From: Falsiroseomonas algicola
GTDB lineage: Bacteria > Pseudomonadota > Alphaproteobacteria > Acetobacterales > Acetobacteraceae
Assembly (NCBI RefSeq): GCF_011040385.1
Contig: NZ_JAAIKB010000018.1
Location: 1 to 64,000, forward strand
Direction of reading: 5' to 3'
Length of the DNA: 64,000 bases
The translations under genes were made by a program, and so were the position numbers. Under the pieces are notes generated by a model. The model made no database searches and had not been told where the DNA came from. It saw only the letters and a program-made list of their open reading frames with translations. Shown one piece after another: positions 30,142-39,722 of the stretch. Every line of letters starts with the position of its first letter. The stretch's first letter is position 1.

Positions 30142-30897
30142 ATGCCCGCCCTGTCGTCTCCCCTGCTCGATCTTTCGCCCGACCGGCAAGCCGCGGCGCT
30201 GCTGGATGCCGGGCTGCTGGCCCACCATGCGCTGCGGCTGCGCGAAGCGGCGGGACCGCTGCTGGAACGGCTGGGGCCGGATGCGCGCATCTTCGGCGAA
30301 TTCGTGGTGGAGCAGCTGGCGCGGCTGTCCGCGCAGGCGGACAGCCTGGCGCAGGCGCAACAGGAAGCGTCGCTGACGCGGCAGGAAAGGCTGCGCATCG
30401 ACCCGCTGCCGCAGATCCCCGCCGCCCGGCGCATCGCGGCCCGCAGCCCGGCGGCGGCGGCGGAGGAAGGCCCCACCTTCGTGGAGGCCGGTACGCCCGA
30501 TTTCATCGGCCATGGCTGGTATGGCGTGGAGCCGACCGCGGGCGGCGTGCTGCGCTGGTCCGGGCAGGGCGCCTGGGCATCCCTTCTGCTGCCGGCGCTG
30601 GGCGGCGGCGACCTGGTGCTGACCGTCGCGGTCCACGCGCCCTTCGGCAGCACGCTCGACATGGCGGCGGAGGAATGGGTGCTGGACGGCATGCCCTTGT
30701 CCTTCGAGCCGTTGTCGAGCGATGGCCGGAACGGGCTGTTCTTCGCGCGGGTGCGGCTGCTCGAACGCCCCGCCGGGTCCCGCGCCACGCTGCTGCTGCG
30801 CACCACCCCGCGCACGGACCCCGCCGAGGGGCCGCGACGGGACCCGCGCGCGCTGGGGCTCGGCCTGTCCTGGGCGCGGATCGAGCGCGCGGAGTGA
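30142..30897 (+). CDS. Unrecognised protein with a C-terminal beta-sandwich-like region
   Basis: A 251-residue protein. The first 100 residues look helical and charged, with an alanine/glutamine-rich stretch. From about residue 115, FIGHGWYGVE and LRWSGQGAWASLLLP begin a beta-rich domain that resembles small domains attached to glycan enzymes; this is a resemblance only. GAGGAGG directly precedes the ATG. Its TGA overlaps the GTG of the broken KpsC-like gene, so the pair is an operon, and a role in the same glycan pathway is likely. Confidence 0.5.
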   Translation: MPALSSPLLDLSPDRQAAALLDAGLLAHHALRLREAAGPLLERLGPDARIFGEFVVEQLARLSAQADSLAQAQQEASLTRQERLRIDPLPQIPAARRIAARSPAAAAEEGPTFVEAGTPDFIGHGWYGVEPTAGGVLRWSGQGAWASLLLPALGGGDLVLTVAVHAPFGSTLDMAAEEWVLDGMPLSFEPLSSDGRNGLFFARVRLLERPAGSRATLLLRTTPRTDPAEGPRRDPRALGLGLSWARIERAE

Positions 30898-32018
30898 GCC
30901 GGCGAATCCTGATCAGCGGCGACCTGCTGCGGCCGCAGGAAGAAGCCTTCCGCCCGGCGCAGCGGGACAATATCCGCTGGTTCCACCGCCTGGTCCGCCG
31001 CCCGCTGGCCGCCGCCACCGGCCTGCCGGTGGAGACGGTGTTGTGGGACCACCTCGGACCCGGCTTCGACACACCCGGCTTCTACGCCGCCGCCGGCGCG
31101 ACGCCGGATGTGGAGGGATGGGTCTCACTGTTCGATGCGCCGGCGCTGACGGCGGAGGCGATCGGCATGATGGCCGCCGCCTATGCCGATGCCGCGGTGG
31201 TCGTCGGCTTCGAATTGGCGGAAATCCAGAAGCGCCTGCTCACCCACCTCGGCATCACCTGGATCGACGTCAACATCCACCCCTACCGCTTCGGCCCCGA
31301 CCTGCTCTTCGCCATCGCGACGGCGGAGCCGGAGGTGATGGCGCAGCTGCGGCGCCACCACGCCGATGACCTGGTCTTCGAACCCTGGGCCGACCTGCTG
31401 GCCGCGACGGTCAGCCGCATGCCGCCGCACCGCCCGATCACGGAACCCTGCCTGGTGGTGGGGCAGACCCGCGTGGACCGGGCGCTGATCCGCGACGGAA
31501 GGCTGCTCGACCTCAGCCATTTCGGCCCTGCCTTGCGGGAGGCGGTGGGAGAGGAAGGGCGCGTGCTGTTCAAGGCGCATCCCTAAAACCCCGATGGCTT
31601 CGGCATCCACCAGGTCGGCCTCCCCTTCGCCCGCATCCGGGACGTCACGGAGAACAGCTACGTCCTGCTCGGCCTTGACGCGGTGAAGCGGGTGATCGGC
31701 GTCTCCTCCTCCCTGGTGGCGGAGGCGCGGTTCTTCGGGAAGGAGGGCCTGTTCCTCGGCACGCCGCCCTTCCGGATCGCGCCGGACCGCCAGGCGCTTC
31801 GCGTCGGGCTGCATGCCAGCGTGGTGGATGCCTGGGCCGCGGCGGATTTCTGGCGCGACCTGCTGGCGCCGCTGGTCCCGGTGACGCAGCATGACGGCCA
31901 CCGCCCGGTGCTGCCGCCCAATGCGCTGCGTGCCTCGCTCCGCCAGTTCTGGGGCTGGGACGAGATCTTTCTCCAGCTGCCCTGGGACATCGCGGCGGCC
32001 CGCGCGGCGGCGCGGTAG
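30894..32018 (+). pseudogene. KpsC-like capsular polysaccharide protein interrupted by an in-frame TAA
   Basis: One frame reads from a GTG at 30894 to a TAG at 32016-32018, about 374 codons, broken only by TAA at 31584-31586. Upstream of it the protein ends VGEEGRVLFKAHP; the frame resumes with NPDGFGIHQVGLPFARIRDV and continues to SYVLLGLDAVKRVIGVSSSL. The HP-x-NPDG sequence and the following VSSSLVAEARFFGK match the style of KpsC/KpsS capsule glycosyltransferases. A single C-to-A or T-to-A change in a tyrosine codon would explain the TAA. The alternatives are a sequencing error or two separate polypeptides. Confidence 0.7.
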
Positions 32019-32066
32019 GAACCGGGCGCGGCGGCGCGATAGGAGCCGGGCGCGGCGGCGCGGTAG
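32003..32066 (+). repeat. 24-base tandem repeat spanning a stop codon
   Basis: About 2.7 copies of a 24-base unit run from 32003 to 32066. Each holds CGCGGCGGCGCG followed by GTAGG or ATAGG. The TAG that ends the KpsC-like frame (32016-32018) lies in the first copy; the same trinucleotide recurs exactly 24 and 48 bases later. Confidence 0.9.
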
Positions 32067-32068
32067 CC

Positions 32069-33115
32069 TCAGCCGAGGAGCTTCAGCACCTCGACCGCCG
32101 CGGCCTCGATCGCCGGCACGCCGTGGTGGCGGTCGACATGGCGGCGCGCCTGCTGGCCCATGCGGATGCGCAGCTCGTCATCCGCCAGCAGCATCTCCAC
32201 GGCATGCGGCAGCGCGGCTTCCGCCACCAGCAGCCCCGCCGCGCCATGCGGGATGCCGCCCTGGATGGTGCTGCGATAGGCGACGACCGGCACGCCGCAG
32301 GCCATCGCCTCCACCGTCGCGCGCGGCAGCCCATCCATGGAGGAGGTGTGCACCATCACCCGCGCACGACGCAGCGCGGCGAAGACCTCCGCCTGCGGCA
32401 GCCTGCCCGTATAGGTGATGTTGGGCCGCAGCCTTCCGGGCACCGCGCGGCGGAAGTCGCGCAGCCCCGTGCCGCCCCCCACCAGCATCACGCGGTGCCT
32501 CGCGGCGAAGGGGACCAGCGCCTTCTGGTTCTTCCGGTCGTCGCCGAAATTGCCGACATTGATGATGTCGCAGGCGGCCTCCTCCAGCGGCACCGGGCGG
32601 CCATCCCCCGCCGCCGCCAGGTCCAGGTATTTCGGCAGCACCAGCGCCTGGCCGGCGCGGAACAGGGCGCGGAAATGCTGCACCAGCTGTTCCCGGTATT
32701 CGCCCAGAACCAGGGAGGCCTGCGGCAGGAGCGGATCCGTCACGCCGCCGCCCACGATGAAGCCGCAGCGCGTGCCCGGCTCCATCGCCGCCTGCGTGTC
32801 GGCGTTCACGCGGTAGCCCAGGCCCTTGTAGAGCACGACCCCCGGCGCGAAGGCGCGCAGCTCCGCCTTCAGCGCGGCGGAGACCTGGCGATGCGGGATG
32901 TCCTGCGGGTTGTCGGCGGGGCAGAAGGTGGCACGCACGGCGCCCTCCAGCACCGTCTCCTCCTCCGTCGCCTCGCCGCCATGCAGGCGGAAGATCCGCG
33001 TCTCCATTCCCTGTGCCGTCAGCGCGCGGGCCAGCACGGCTTCGCGCATCGCGCCGCCCATGCTGCGCTGGGCGTGCGACATGACGATGGCGAGCCTCGG
33101 CGTGGTGGCGCTCAA
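32069..33115 (-). CDS. Glycosyltransferase family 4-like protein
   Basis: A retaining GT-B glycosyltransferase of 348 residues that would transfer a sugar in the cytoplasm during glycan assembly. The C-terminal half shows ITYTGRLPQAEVFAALRRA, HTSSMDGLPRATVEAMACG and GVPVVAYRSTIQGGIPHGAAG, the nucleotide-sugar site of GT4 enzymes. The start is taken as TTG at 33115, overlapping the upstream stop as TTGA; an ATG at 33082 (MSHAQRSMGG) is the main alternative. It is the last gene of a minus-strand operon. Confidence 0.8.
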   Translation of the reverse strand: MSATTPRLAIVMSHAQRSMGGAMREAVLARALTAQGMETRIFRLHGGEATEEETVLEGAVRATFCPADNPQDIPHRQVSAALKAELRAFAPGVVLYKGLGYRVNADTQAAMEPGTRCGFIVGGGVTDPLLPQASLVLGEYREQLVQHFRALFRAGQALVLPKYLDLAAAGDGRPVPLEEAACDIINVGNFGDDRKNQKALVPFAARHRVMLVGGGTGLRDFRRAVPGRLRPNITYTGRLPQAEVFAALRRARVMVHTSSMDGLPRATVEAMACGVPVVAYRSTIQGGIPHGAAGLLVAEAALPHAVEMLLADDELRIRMGQQARRHVDRHHGVPAIEAAAVEVLKLLG

Positions 33116-34389
33116 CCGCGGGGCCCCGCGGCGAAGGCGGCGTCCAGCCCCGCCGCGAAAGCGGCATCCAGCGCGGCGAGGAACTCGTCCCGCGTCATCA
33201 CGTCGCGCAGGCTTTCGGCATGGCGCGCCCGGATGCCGGGCGCCGCCGCCTCCGCCATGGCGCGCGCCAGGTCCACCGGGGAGGCGCGCTTGAAGTGCAT
33301 CCCGTCCACGCCGGGCAACACCTTCTCCGCCATGCCACCGATATCGGCCACGATCAGCGGCGTGCCGGCGCGCCGGGCTTCCTGGATCACCACCGGCGAG
33401 TTCTCCCACCAGATGGACGGCATGACCGCCCAGCCGACCGATCCCATCAGCGCCACCGCGTCGGCGGGATCGTAGCGCCCGGCGAAGGCCAGGGCCTGGC
33501 CCACCTCCGTGATGACGGGGTCGAGCGCCGGGAACAGCCGCACCACCTCCTCCCGCTCCGCGCCGAACACCGTCAGCGTGATGGCGGGGTTGGCGCGGAG
33601 CGCCAGCGGCAGGGCGCGCAGCAGCACGTCGAGCCCCTTGAACAGCGTCGGCGACCCGAAGAAGCCGAAGCTGGTCGCCGCGGCCGGGGCGGGCGCGATC
33701 GGCCGGGGCAGGGCCAGCGCCTCGTCGCCCAGGTAGTTCTCGATCACCGCGGCATGCGGGCGCGTCAGGCCCCAGGCCTCGTAGCGGTCGCGGATGAAGG
33801 CGCTGGGGTGGATCACGGCATCGAAGCGGCTGAGGGTGGACAGCAGCGTCGCCTTGCGGATGGCGAAGCGTTCCAGCGTCTGGTCCGGGAAGCAGGTGAG
33901 GCAGCGCATCGGGCTCTCCGCCCGGCAGAGTTCGCGCGACTGGGTCCGCACCATCTGGCCGTGATGCAGGCAGATGGCCAGCATCTCATGCATGGTGATG
34001 GCGAAGCGCGCATCGGGGCGCGCCGCCATCAGGTCCACGATCAGGTCGGTGCCGACGCGCCAGTAGTGATGCAGGTGGAAGACATCGACCGGCAGGCTCG
34101 CCAGGAACTCCACCAGCACGCGGCGCTGGTGCGGGTCCTCCCAGACCAGCCGGTCCTCCGCCATGCCGGCGAAGGTGTAGATGTATTCATCCTCCCCATG
34201 CGGCATCACCGGCTCGATCGCGCGGCTGGCGGCGTAGCGGGTGCCGATATCGCTGGCCGCGACCAGGATCGGGCGCCGGCCGGCGTTGCGCAGCGCGTGG
34301 AACTGGCGCCAGGCCGCCATCTCCCCGCCGCCCTTCGAGAAATCTGGGTGGGAATGGCTGAGGATGCAGATGCGCGGCGCGTCACGCAT
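33112..34389 (-). CDS. Glycosyltransferase family 4-like protein
   Basis: A 425-residue GT-B glycosyltransferase. It starts MRDAPRICILSHSHPDFSKG, with the glycine-rich acceptor-side loop GGGEMAAW. DVFHLHHYWRVG and SFGFFGSPTLFKGLDVLLRA follow, then PSIWWENSPVVIQEARRAGT, the conserved E-x7-E region. The C terminus carries a short internal duplication of DAAFAAG. Its start overlaps the end of the 519-residue gene and its stop overlaps the next glycosyltransferase, so three genes are translationally coupled. Confidence 0.85.
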   Translation of the reverse strand: MRDAPRICILSHSHPDFSKGGGEMAAWRQFHALRNAGRRPILVAASDIGTRYAASRAIEPVMPHGEDEYIYTFAGMAEDRLVWEDPHQRRVLVEFLASLPVDVFHLHHYWRVGTDLIVDLMAARPDARFAITMHEMLAICLHHGQMVRTQSRELCRAESPMRCLTCFPDQTLERFAIRKATLLSTLSRFDAVIHPSAFIRDRYEAWGLTRPHAAVIENYLGDEALALPRPIAPAPAAATSFGFFGSPTLFKGLDVLLRALPLALRANPAITLTVFGAEREEVVRLFPALDPVITEVGQALAFAGRYDPADAVALMGSVGWAVMPSIWWENSPVVIQEARRAGTPLIVADIGGMAEKVLPGVDGMHFKRASPVDLARAMAEAAAPGIRARHAESLRDVMTRDEFLAALDAAFAAGLDAAFAAGPRG

Positions 34390-35941
34390 GGGAAGCGCCC
34401 TCCATCCGGGCGCGGGCGGCGGCATCGCCGGCGGTCCAGAGTTTCGCGAGATGGTCGTTCACGAGGTCGGTGACCGCCGGGCTCGCCATGGCATACGGCA
34501 CGGGCGGGAAGGGGAGTTCGCCCGGCGTCGCGCGCATCAGCCGCAGCAGCCGCGCCAGGCTGTCCGGCAGCCCCGCGCCGCAGCCCGCCACGCCATGCAG
34601 CGCGAGCAGCCGCGCCAGGTCGGCCTGCCGCAGCGCCGGGACCAGGGCCTGCGCCACCGTCGCGCCGGCCGCCAGCGCGGTGGCGAAGCGCGCCACATCC
34701 ACGGCCAGGATGCCATCCTGCCCCGCGGCGTCCCGCAGCGCCTGCACCGCCTCCGCCCCGGTCGCCACGGGCAGGCGGCCGCGGCGGGCGAAGACCTGCG
34801 CCACCGCCTCCGCCGCATCGCCCATCACCAGCAGGCGGTCGCAATGGCGCTCGATTTCCGGCGCCAGGCCATAGAACAGCCGCGCCGCGGTCGGGTCATC
34901 GGCGCCGATCAGCAGCAGGCTCCGCGGCGCATCCGCTGGCGGGGCGGAGGCGGCCTGTGCGGCCAGATCCTCCAGCACCGGCAGGAAGGCGGCTTCCCGC
35001 CGCGCGATCACGTCCCGCAGCAGCGCGAGCGCCGGGCCGCTGCCGGCATCCAGCGGCAGCGCCGCCAGCCGGTTGCCGCGGGCCAGCGCATCCAGCATCG
35101 GCGGCACGGCGCCGGGGCGGGGCTGGATGCGCAGGCAGGTCTCCTCCTCCGCCCGCAGCCGCGCATGCAGCACCACCTCCAGCCCCTGCAGCCGGTCCAG
35201 CCACCCGGCCTCGATGCGCCCATAGGCGGCCATGGCGGTGGGCAGGGGGGCGGCCTTCCATTCGGCCAGCGGCACCGGCACCAGTGCGGGCAGCCCGCCA
35301 TCCGCCGCGGCGTAGTAGCCGATCAGCGCGGCCTCCAGCGTGGCGTCGGGCGGCACGGGATGGGTGGCGCGCAGCATCACCACCACCTCCCCGGACGGCG
35401 TGCTCAGCGCCTCCACCTCCGCGAAGGGCGCCAGCCTTTCCTGCCGCCCGCGCACCAGGGCCAGGCGCCCCAGCCACTCCCCGAAGGCGCCATAGGCACG
35501 ATCCGCCCGCGCGGCGAGCGGCGCCAGCAGCGGCGTCGCGGCGGCATCCCGCAGCAGGCCGAAGGCAGCCTGCCAGTCCGTGGCGGCCAGCACCGCGGGC
35601 AGGTCCCGCGGGATGCGCCCATCCCGCAGGTCCGCCCGCACCGTGCGATCCCCCGCCTGCAGGGTGAAGACCAGCTCCGACGGCGCCTCCACCGGCGTGG
35701 CGAAGGCCAGCGCGAAGCCGTTCACCGCCGCCTGGCGCGGGTCCGTCGGATGGATGGAGGGGCGGGCATGGAAGCTCGAATGCTCGATCGGGCAATCGCC
35801 GGCGCGGCCGGCGGCGATGGAAAGCTCCGTGCCTTCGCCCCGCGGCGTCATCGCCCAGCCCAGCACCAGGTGGTGCCGGGGCGAGAGCGGGATCACCGCA
35901 TCGATGCCGAGTTGCAGGCTCTCATCCGCCGCGACGATCAT
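34382..35941 (-). CDS. Large unrecognised protein of the glycan locus
   Basis: A 519-residue, alanine- and leucine-rich protein without a signal peptide or clear membrane segments. The first 120 residues look beta-rich (VIPLSPRHHLVLGWAMTPRG). The C-terminal part (LLLIGADDPTAARLFYGLAP onwards) looks like a Rossmann-type alternation, possibly a degenerate glycosyltransferase domain. No family or catalytic motif is recognised. It is the first gene of the three-gene minus-strand operon with two GT4 enzymes, and ends 12 bases upstream of the cysQ stop codon on the same strand. Confidence 0.5.
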   Translation of the reverse strand: MIVAADESLQLGIDAVIPLSPRHHLVLGWAMTPRGEGTELSIAAGRAGDCPIEHSSFHARPSIHPTDPRQAAVNGFALAFATPVEAPSELVFTLQAGDRTVRADLRDGRIPRDLPAVLAATDWQAAFGLLRDAAATPLLAPLAARADRAYGAFGEWLGRLALVRGRQERLAPFAEVEALSTPSGEVVVMLRATHPVPPDATLEAALIGYYAAADGGLPALVPVPLAEWKAAPLPTAMAAYGRIEAGWLDRLQGLEVVLHARLRAEEETCLRIQPRPGAVPPMLDALARGNRLAALPLDAGSGPALALLRDVIARREAAFLPVLEDLAAQAASAPPADAPRSLLLIGADDPTAARLFYGLAPEIERHCDRLLVMGDAAEAVAQVFARRGRLPVATGAEAVQALRDAAGQDGILAVDVARFATALAAGATVAQALVPALRQADLARLLALHGVAGCGAGLPDSLARLLRLMRATPGELPFPPVPYAMASPAVTDLVNDHLAKLWTAGDAAARARMEGASHA

Positions 35942-35953
35942 CGGCCGGTTCCC

Positions 35954-36739
35954 TCAGCCGCCCCAGGCGATGAAGGCGCCATTCAGGAAGCCCTGTTCCG
36001 TCTTGCCGTAGCGGAAGGGGGCGCCGGCCGGGGTCTCGACGCGGCCGCCCGCGGCTTCCAGCACCGCCTGGCCCGCCGCCGTGTCCCATTCCATGGTCGG
36101 GCCGAAGCGCGGATAGACATCGGCCTCCCCCTGCGCGAGCAGGCAGAACTTGATGGAGGAGCCGATGGACCGGTGCTCCCCGATCGGCAGGCCGGCCAGG
36201 AAGGCGGTGGTTTCCGCATCCATGTGGGACCGGCTGGCGACGGCGGTCCAGTCCGTGGCCGGGCGCGGCCGCGCCTGGATCGCCCGCCACTCCGCCAGCG
36301 ACGGATCGGCGCCCACCGCCAGCCTGGCCGCCTGCGCGCCGACGCCACGGATGCCGCGCCAGGCCATGCCGAGGGCGGGCGCATAGACCACGCCGCAGAC
36401 CGGCACGCCATCCTCGATCAGCGCGATGTTCACCGTGAACTCGCCGGAGGGGCCGAGGAATTCCCGCGTGCCGTCCAGCGGATCGACCAGGATGAAGGGC
36501 GCGCCGGCGCGCAGCGCCACATGCAGCGCATCCTCCTCCGACACCACGGGGATGCCGGGCGCGGCACGCGGCAGTTCGGCGGCGATGACGGCATCCGCGG
36601 CCAGGTCGGCCTCCGTCAGGGGCGAGCCGTCCGACTTGGAGGCGACGCCGTAGCTGCGGGCGCGCACCTCCACCACCCGCTCCCCCGCCTCGGCGGAAAT
36701 CGCGGTGAAGCGGGCCAGCAGCGCGTGCAGTTCGTTCAT
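35954..36739 (-). CDS. cysQ: 3'(2'),5'-bisphosphate nucleotidase
   Basis: This magnesium-dependent, lithium-sensitive phosphatase converts PAP, the by-product of sulfotransferases and PAPS reductase, to AMP. It has 261 residues from the ATG at 36739. The metal-binding signatures are [28 protein letters not shown] and [15 protein letters not shown]. It is divergent from cysNC across about 170 bases, so the enzyme that makes PAPS and the enzyme that removes PAP share an upstream region. The product would support the two sulfotransferases nearby. Confidence 0.93.
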   Translation of the reverse strand: MNELHALLARFTAISAEAGERVVEVRARSYGVASKSDGSPLTEADLAADAVIAAELPRAAPGIPVVSEEDALHVALRAGAPFILVDPLDGTREFLGPSGEFTVNIALIEDGVPVCGVVYAPALGMAWRGIRGVGAQAARLAVGADPSLAEWRAIQARPRPATDWTAVASRSHMDAETTAFLAGLPIGEHRSIGSSIKFCLLAQGEADVYPRFGPTMEWDTAAGQAVLEAAGGRVETPAGAPFRYGKTEQGFLNGAFIAWGG

Positions 36740-36849
36740 CAGCCTCGGGCATCCTCGCATCCAGGGCGGGCGGGCCGCGCATCTTGCCGGTCGCCGTCCC
36801 GCCATGGGATAGCAGGCTTGTATCCGGCCGGCGGCCCCCGGGGGAACCC

Positions 36850-36911
36850 GGGCCCGCGCGGGCATGCGCGGAAAAGGGGCCGGGCCCGCGCCGGCAGGCG
36901 CGGAAGAGGGG
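36850..36911 (+). repeat. Imperfect 30-base tandem duplication in the cysNC leader
   Basis: Bases 36850-36879 and 36882-36911 are two copies, period 32. Each begins GGGCCCGCGC/G and ends GCGCGGAA-A/G-AGGGG. The second copy supplies the ribosome-binding site GAGGGG of cysNC, and the first carries an equivalent AAGGGG. Confidence 0.8.
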
Positions 36912-36912
36912 A

Positions 36913-38820
36913 ATGACAGCCGCGATGGACGCCGAGATCACCGCCGCCGGGGCCGATGCGCTGGGGGCGGCCGGAAGAAGGGCGCGCGGGCTGCTGCGGT
37001 TCCTCACCTGCGGGTCCGTCGATGACGGGAAGTCCACGCTGATCGGCCGGCTGCTCTATGACAGCCGCCTCATCATGGACGACACGCTGGCGACCATCGC
37101 CAAGGACAGCCGCAAGCACGGCACGGTGGGGGAGGAGATCGACCTCGCGCTGCTGGTGGATGGGCTGGAGGCGGAGCGCCAGCAGGGCATCACCATCGAC
37201 GTCGCCTACCGCTTCTTCGCCACACCCGCGCGCAGCTTCATCGTCGCCGACACGCCGGGGCATGAGCAGTACACGCGCAACATGGCGACGGGCGCCTCCA
37301 ACTCCGACCTCGCCATCATCCTCTGCGACGCCCGCAAGGGCGTGCTGACGCAGACCAGGCGGCATTCCTTCATCGCCTCCCTGCTCGGCATCCGCCATGT
37401 CGTGCTGGCGGTGAACAAGATCGACCTGGTGGGCTTCGACCAGGCCGTCTTCGACCGGATCGTCGCGGAGTACACCGCCTTCGCCGCGGGGCTGGGATTC
37501 CAGACGCTGGTCGCCGTGCCGCTCTCCGCCCGCTTCGGGGACAATGTCACGGCGCGGTCGGCGCGCACGCCCTGGTACCAGGGCCCGACGCTGCTGGAAC
37601 ACCTGGAAGCCGTGGATACGGAGACGGATGCGGCCAGCCGGCCCTTCCGCTTTCCCGTGCAATGGGTGAACCGGCCGAACCAGGATTTCCGGGGATTCTC
37701 CGGCACCATCGCCTCCGGCCGCGTCGCGGTGGGGGACCGTGTCGTGGTCGCGGCCTCCGGCCGTTCCAGCACGGTGGCGCGCATCCTCGGCCCGGATGCG
37801 GACCAGCAGGAGGCCTCGGCCGGGGAGGCGGTGACGATCTGCCTGGCGGATGAGGTGGATGTGGCGCGCGGCGACGTGCTCGCCCCGCCGCAGGACCGGC
37901 CCGCGGTGACGGACCAGTTCGCGGCCCATCTGCTCTGGATGGATGAGGATGCGATGCTGCCGGGCCGGCAGTACCTGATGCGCATCGGCAATCTCTGGAC
38001 GCCGGTCTCCGTCACCACCATCAAGCACCTCATCGACGTCAACACGCTGAAGCAGCTGCCGGCGCGACGGCTGGACCTGAACGAGATCGGCTTCTGCAAC
38101 CTCTCCGCCGCGCAGCGCGTGCCGGTCGATGCCTATGCGGAGAACCGGCAGACCGGCGCCTTCGTGCTGGTGGACCGCTTCACCAACCGCACGGCCGGCG
38201 CGGGCATGGTGGCCTTCGGGCTGCACCGCGCCACCAACATCCACCAGGAGGAATTCCTGGTGGACAAGGCCGCGCGCGCGGCGCTGGACCGGCAGGTGCC
38301 GCTGGTCCTGTGGTTCACCGGCCTGTCCGGATCGGGCAAGTCCACCATCGCCAAGCTGGTGGAACAGGCGCTGCATCGCGAAGGCCGCCATACCTACACG
38401 CTGGATGGCGACAACCTCCGCCATGGGCTCAACCGCGACCTCGGCTTCACCGATGCCGACCGGGTGGAGAACATCCGGCGCGTGGGGGAGGTCGCGAAGC
38501 TCTTCGTCGATGCCGGGCTGATCGTGCTCTGCTCCTTCATCTCGCCCTTCCGGGCCGAACGGCGGATGGTGCGGGAGCTGATGGGCAAGGGCGAGTTCAT
38601 CGAGGTCTTCGTCGATACCCCGATCGAGGAATGCGTGAAGCGCGACCCCAAGGGGCTCTACGCCAAGGCGATGGCGGGGACGATCAGGAACTTCACCGGC
38701 GTCAGCAGCCCCTATGAGCCGCCGGAGGCGCCGGAACTGCGCATCTCCACCGTGGGCGTGACTCCGGCGGAGGCGGCGGAGGCGGTGCTGGCGCATCTGC
38801 GGCAGGCGCTGGCGCGTTGA
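36913..38820 (+). CDS. cysNC: Bifunctional sulfate adenylyltransferase subunit 1 / adenylylsulfate kinase
   Basis: This fused enzyme (NodQ type) has 635 residues. The N-terminal CysN GTPase domain shows [30 protein letters not shown] and NKIDL, and would drive APS formation together with CysD. The C-terminal APS kinase (CysC) shows [16 protein letters not shown] near residue 475, then [15 protein letters not shown], and makes PAPS. The start at 36913 follows GAGGGG; an ATG at 36925 is possible. No cysD lies beside it. A perfect palindrome, GCCCTTCGAAGGGC (38827-38840), follows the stop. Confidence 0.93.
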   Translation: MTAAMDAEITAAGADALGAAGRRARGLLRFLTCGSVDDGKSTLIGRLLYDSRLIMDDTLATIAKDSRKHGTVGEEIDLALLVDGLEAERQQGITIDVAYRFFATPARSFIVADTPGHEQYTRNMATGASNSDLAIILCDARKGVLTQTRRHSFIASLLGIRHVVLAVNKIDLVGFDQAVFDRIVAEYTAFAAGLGFQTLVAVPLSARFGDNVTARSARTPWYQGPTLLEHLEAVDTETDAASRPFRFPVQWVNRPNQDFRGFSGTIASGRVAVGDRVVVAASGRSSTVARILGPDADQQEASAGEAVTICLADEVDVARGDVLAPPQDRPAVTDQFAAHLLWMDEDAMLPGRQYLMRIGNLWTPVSVTTIKHLIDVNTLKQLPARRLDLNEIGFCNLSAAQRVPVDAYAENRQTGAFVLVDRFTNRTAGAGMVAFGLHRATNIHQEEFLVDKAARAALDRQVPLVLWFTGLSGSGKSTIAKLVEQALHREGRHTYTLDGDNLRHGLNRDLGFTDADRVENIRRVGEVAKLFVDAGLIVLCSFISPFRAERRMVRELMGKGEFIEVFVDTPIEECVKRDPKGLYAKAMAGTIRNFTGVSSPYEPPEAPELRISTVGVTPAEAAEAVLAHLRQALAR

Positions 38821-38928
38821 CCCGGGGCCCTTCGAAGGGCTAGGGAAACTAAATGTTAAGTGGCGACCGGAATTGAGACGCCTGCACGCCGCGCCCGCGC
38901 GGCCCTCTTCTGCCAGGGGTGTCGCGCC

Positions 38929-39720
38929 ATGCTGATGCAGGCCCTGTTCGAAGGCCGCGTCGCGGACTACCTGCGGGATGCCGCGGTGGGCATCGATCCC
39001 TGCATCTTCGTGCACATCCCGAAGACGGCCGGCACCTCGCTCCGCACCGAACTCGCGGCGCTGCTGCAGCCCGACGTCAACATCGTGGTGGATTACGCCG
39101 ACACCAGCCGCAGCTTCCATGCGCGGATGGACGATGCGGTGGAGCGCTTCATGCGGGAGGCCGGGCCGGCCGGCATCCGCTTCGCCTCCGGCCATATCCT
39201 GGCGCGGCACGTCGCGCGGCTGCAATCGGGCTTCGCCGATGCGCGCTTCGTGACCTTCCTCCGCAACCCCGTGGACCGCGTCGTCTCCGACTACCGGCAC
39301 CAGCGATCCCGCCGGCATCCCGTGCATGAAGCCTTCGCGGCGCGCTTCCCGACGCTGGAGGACTATGTCGATTTCGCGCCGGAGCAGAACAAGATGGCGC
39401 AGCACCTGGTGCCGGAGCCGATCCTGGGCGGCGGCCGCGCGCCCGCCTGCATCGCCCACATCATGCGCGCCTACGCCTTCGTCGGCATCCAGGAGATGTA
39501 CGAGATCTCCTTCCGCACGCTGACGGCGCTGGCAGGGCGCCCCACCTGGCCGAGCCTGCGCGCCAACGTCAATGACGATGACGAGGATGAGCGGCGCGTC
39601 ACCACCGCCATGGCGCAGCGGATCCGGGAGGCGAATCGCCTCGACCTCTCGATCTACGACCACTTCCACGCACGCCTGGCCGGCGCGGCGCCGGCGCTGG
39701 CCGAAGCCCTGGGGCCCTAG
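38929..39720 (+). CDS. Sulfotransferase family 2-like protein (first of a tandem pair)
   Basis: It probably transfers sulfate from PAPS to a glycan. The 263-residue protein carries the 5'-phosphosulfate loop FVHIPKTAGTSLRTEL near residue 23 and the 3'-phosphate motif FVTFLRNPVDRVVSDY, as in heparan-sulfate 2-O-sulfotransferases. No signal peptide is seen, so it acts in the cytoplasm. The ATG at 38929 follows AGGGGTG; a GTG at 38860 would add 23 residues without a ribosome-binding site. It lies downstream of cysNC and two bases ahead of a paralogue. Confidence 0.8.
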   Translation: MLMQALFEGRVADYLRDAAVGIDPCIFVHIPKTAGTSLRTELAALLQPDVNIVVDYADTSRSFHARMDDAVERFMREAGPAGIRFASGHILARHVARLQSGFADARFVTFLRNPVDRVVSDYRHQRSRRHPVHEAFAARFPTLEDYVDFAPEQNKMAQHLVPEPILGGGRAPACIAHIMRAYAFVGIQEMYEISFRTLTALAGRPTWPSLRANVNDDDEDERRVTTAMAQRIREANRLDLSIYDHFHARLAGAAPALAEALGP

Positions 39721-39722
39721 CG

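Noticed and set aside
30895-31586. The first part of the KpsC-like frame as a complete independent 230-residue gene
   Set aside because: Translation after the TAA continues in the same frame with family-like sequence and no separate start or ribosome-binding site near 31587, so one interrupted gene is the simpler reading.
36739-39669. A 976-codon open frame on the minus strand
   Set aside because: It is antisense to cysNC and the first sulfotransferase; the third-codon GC bias belongs to the plus-strand genes.
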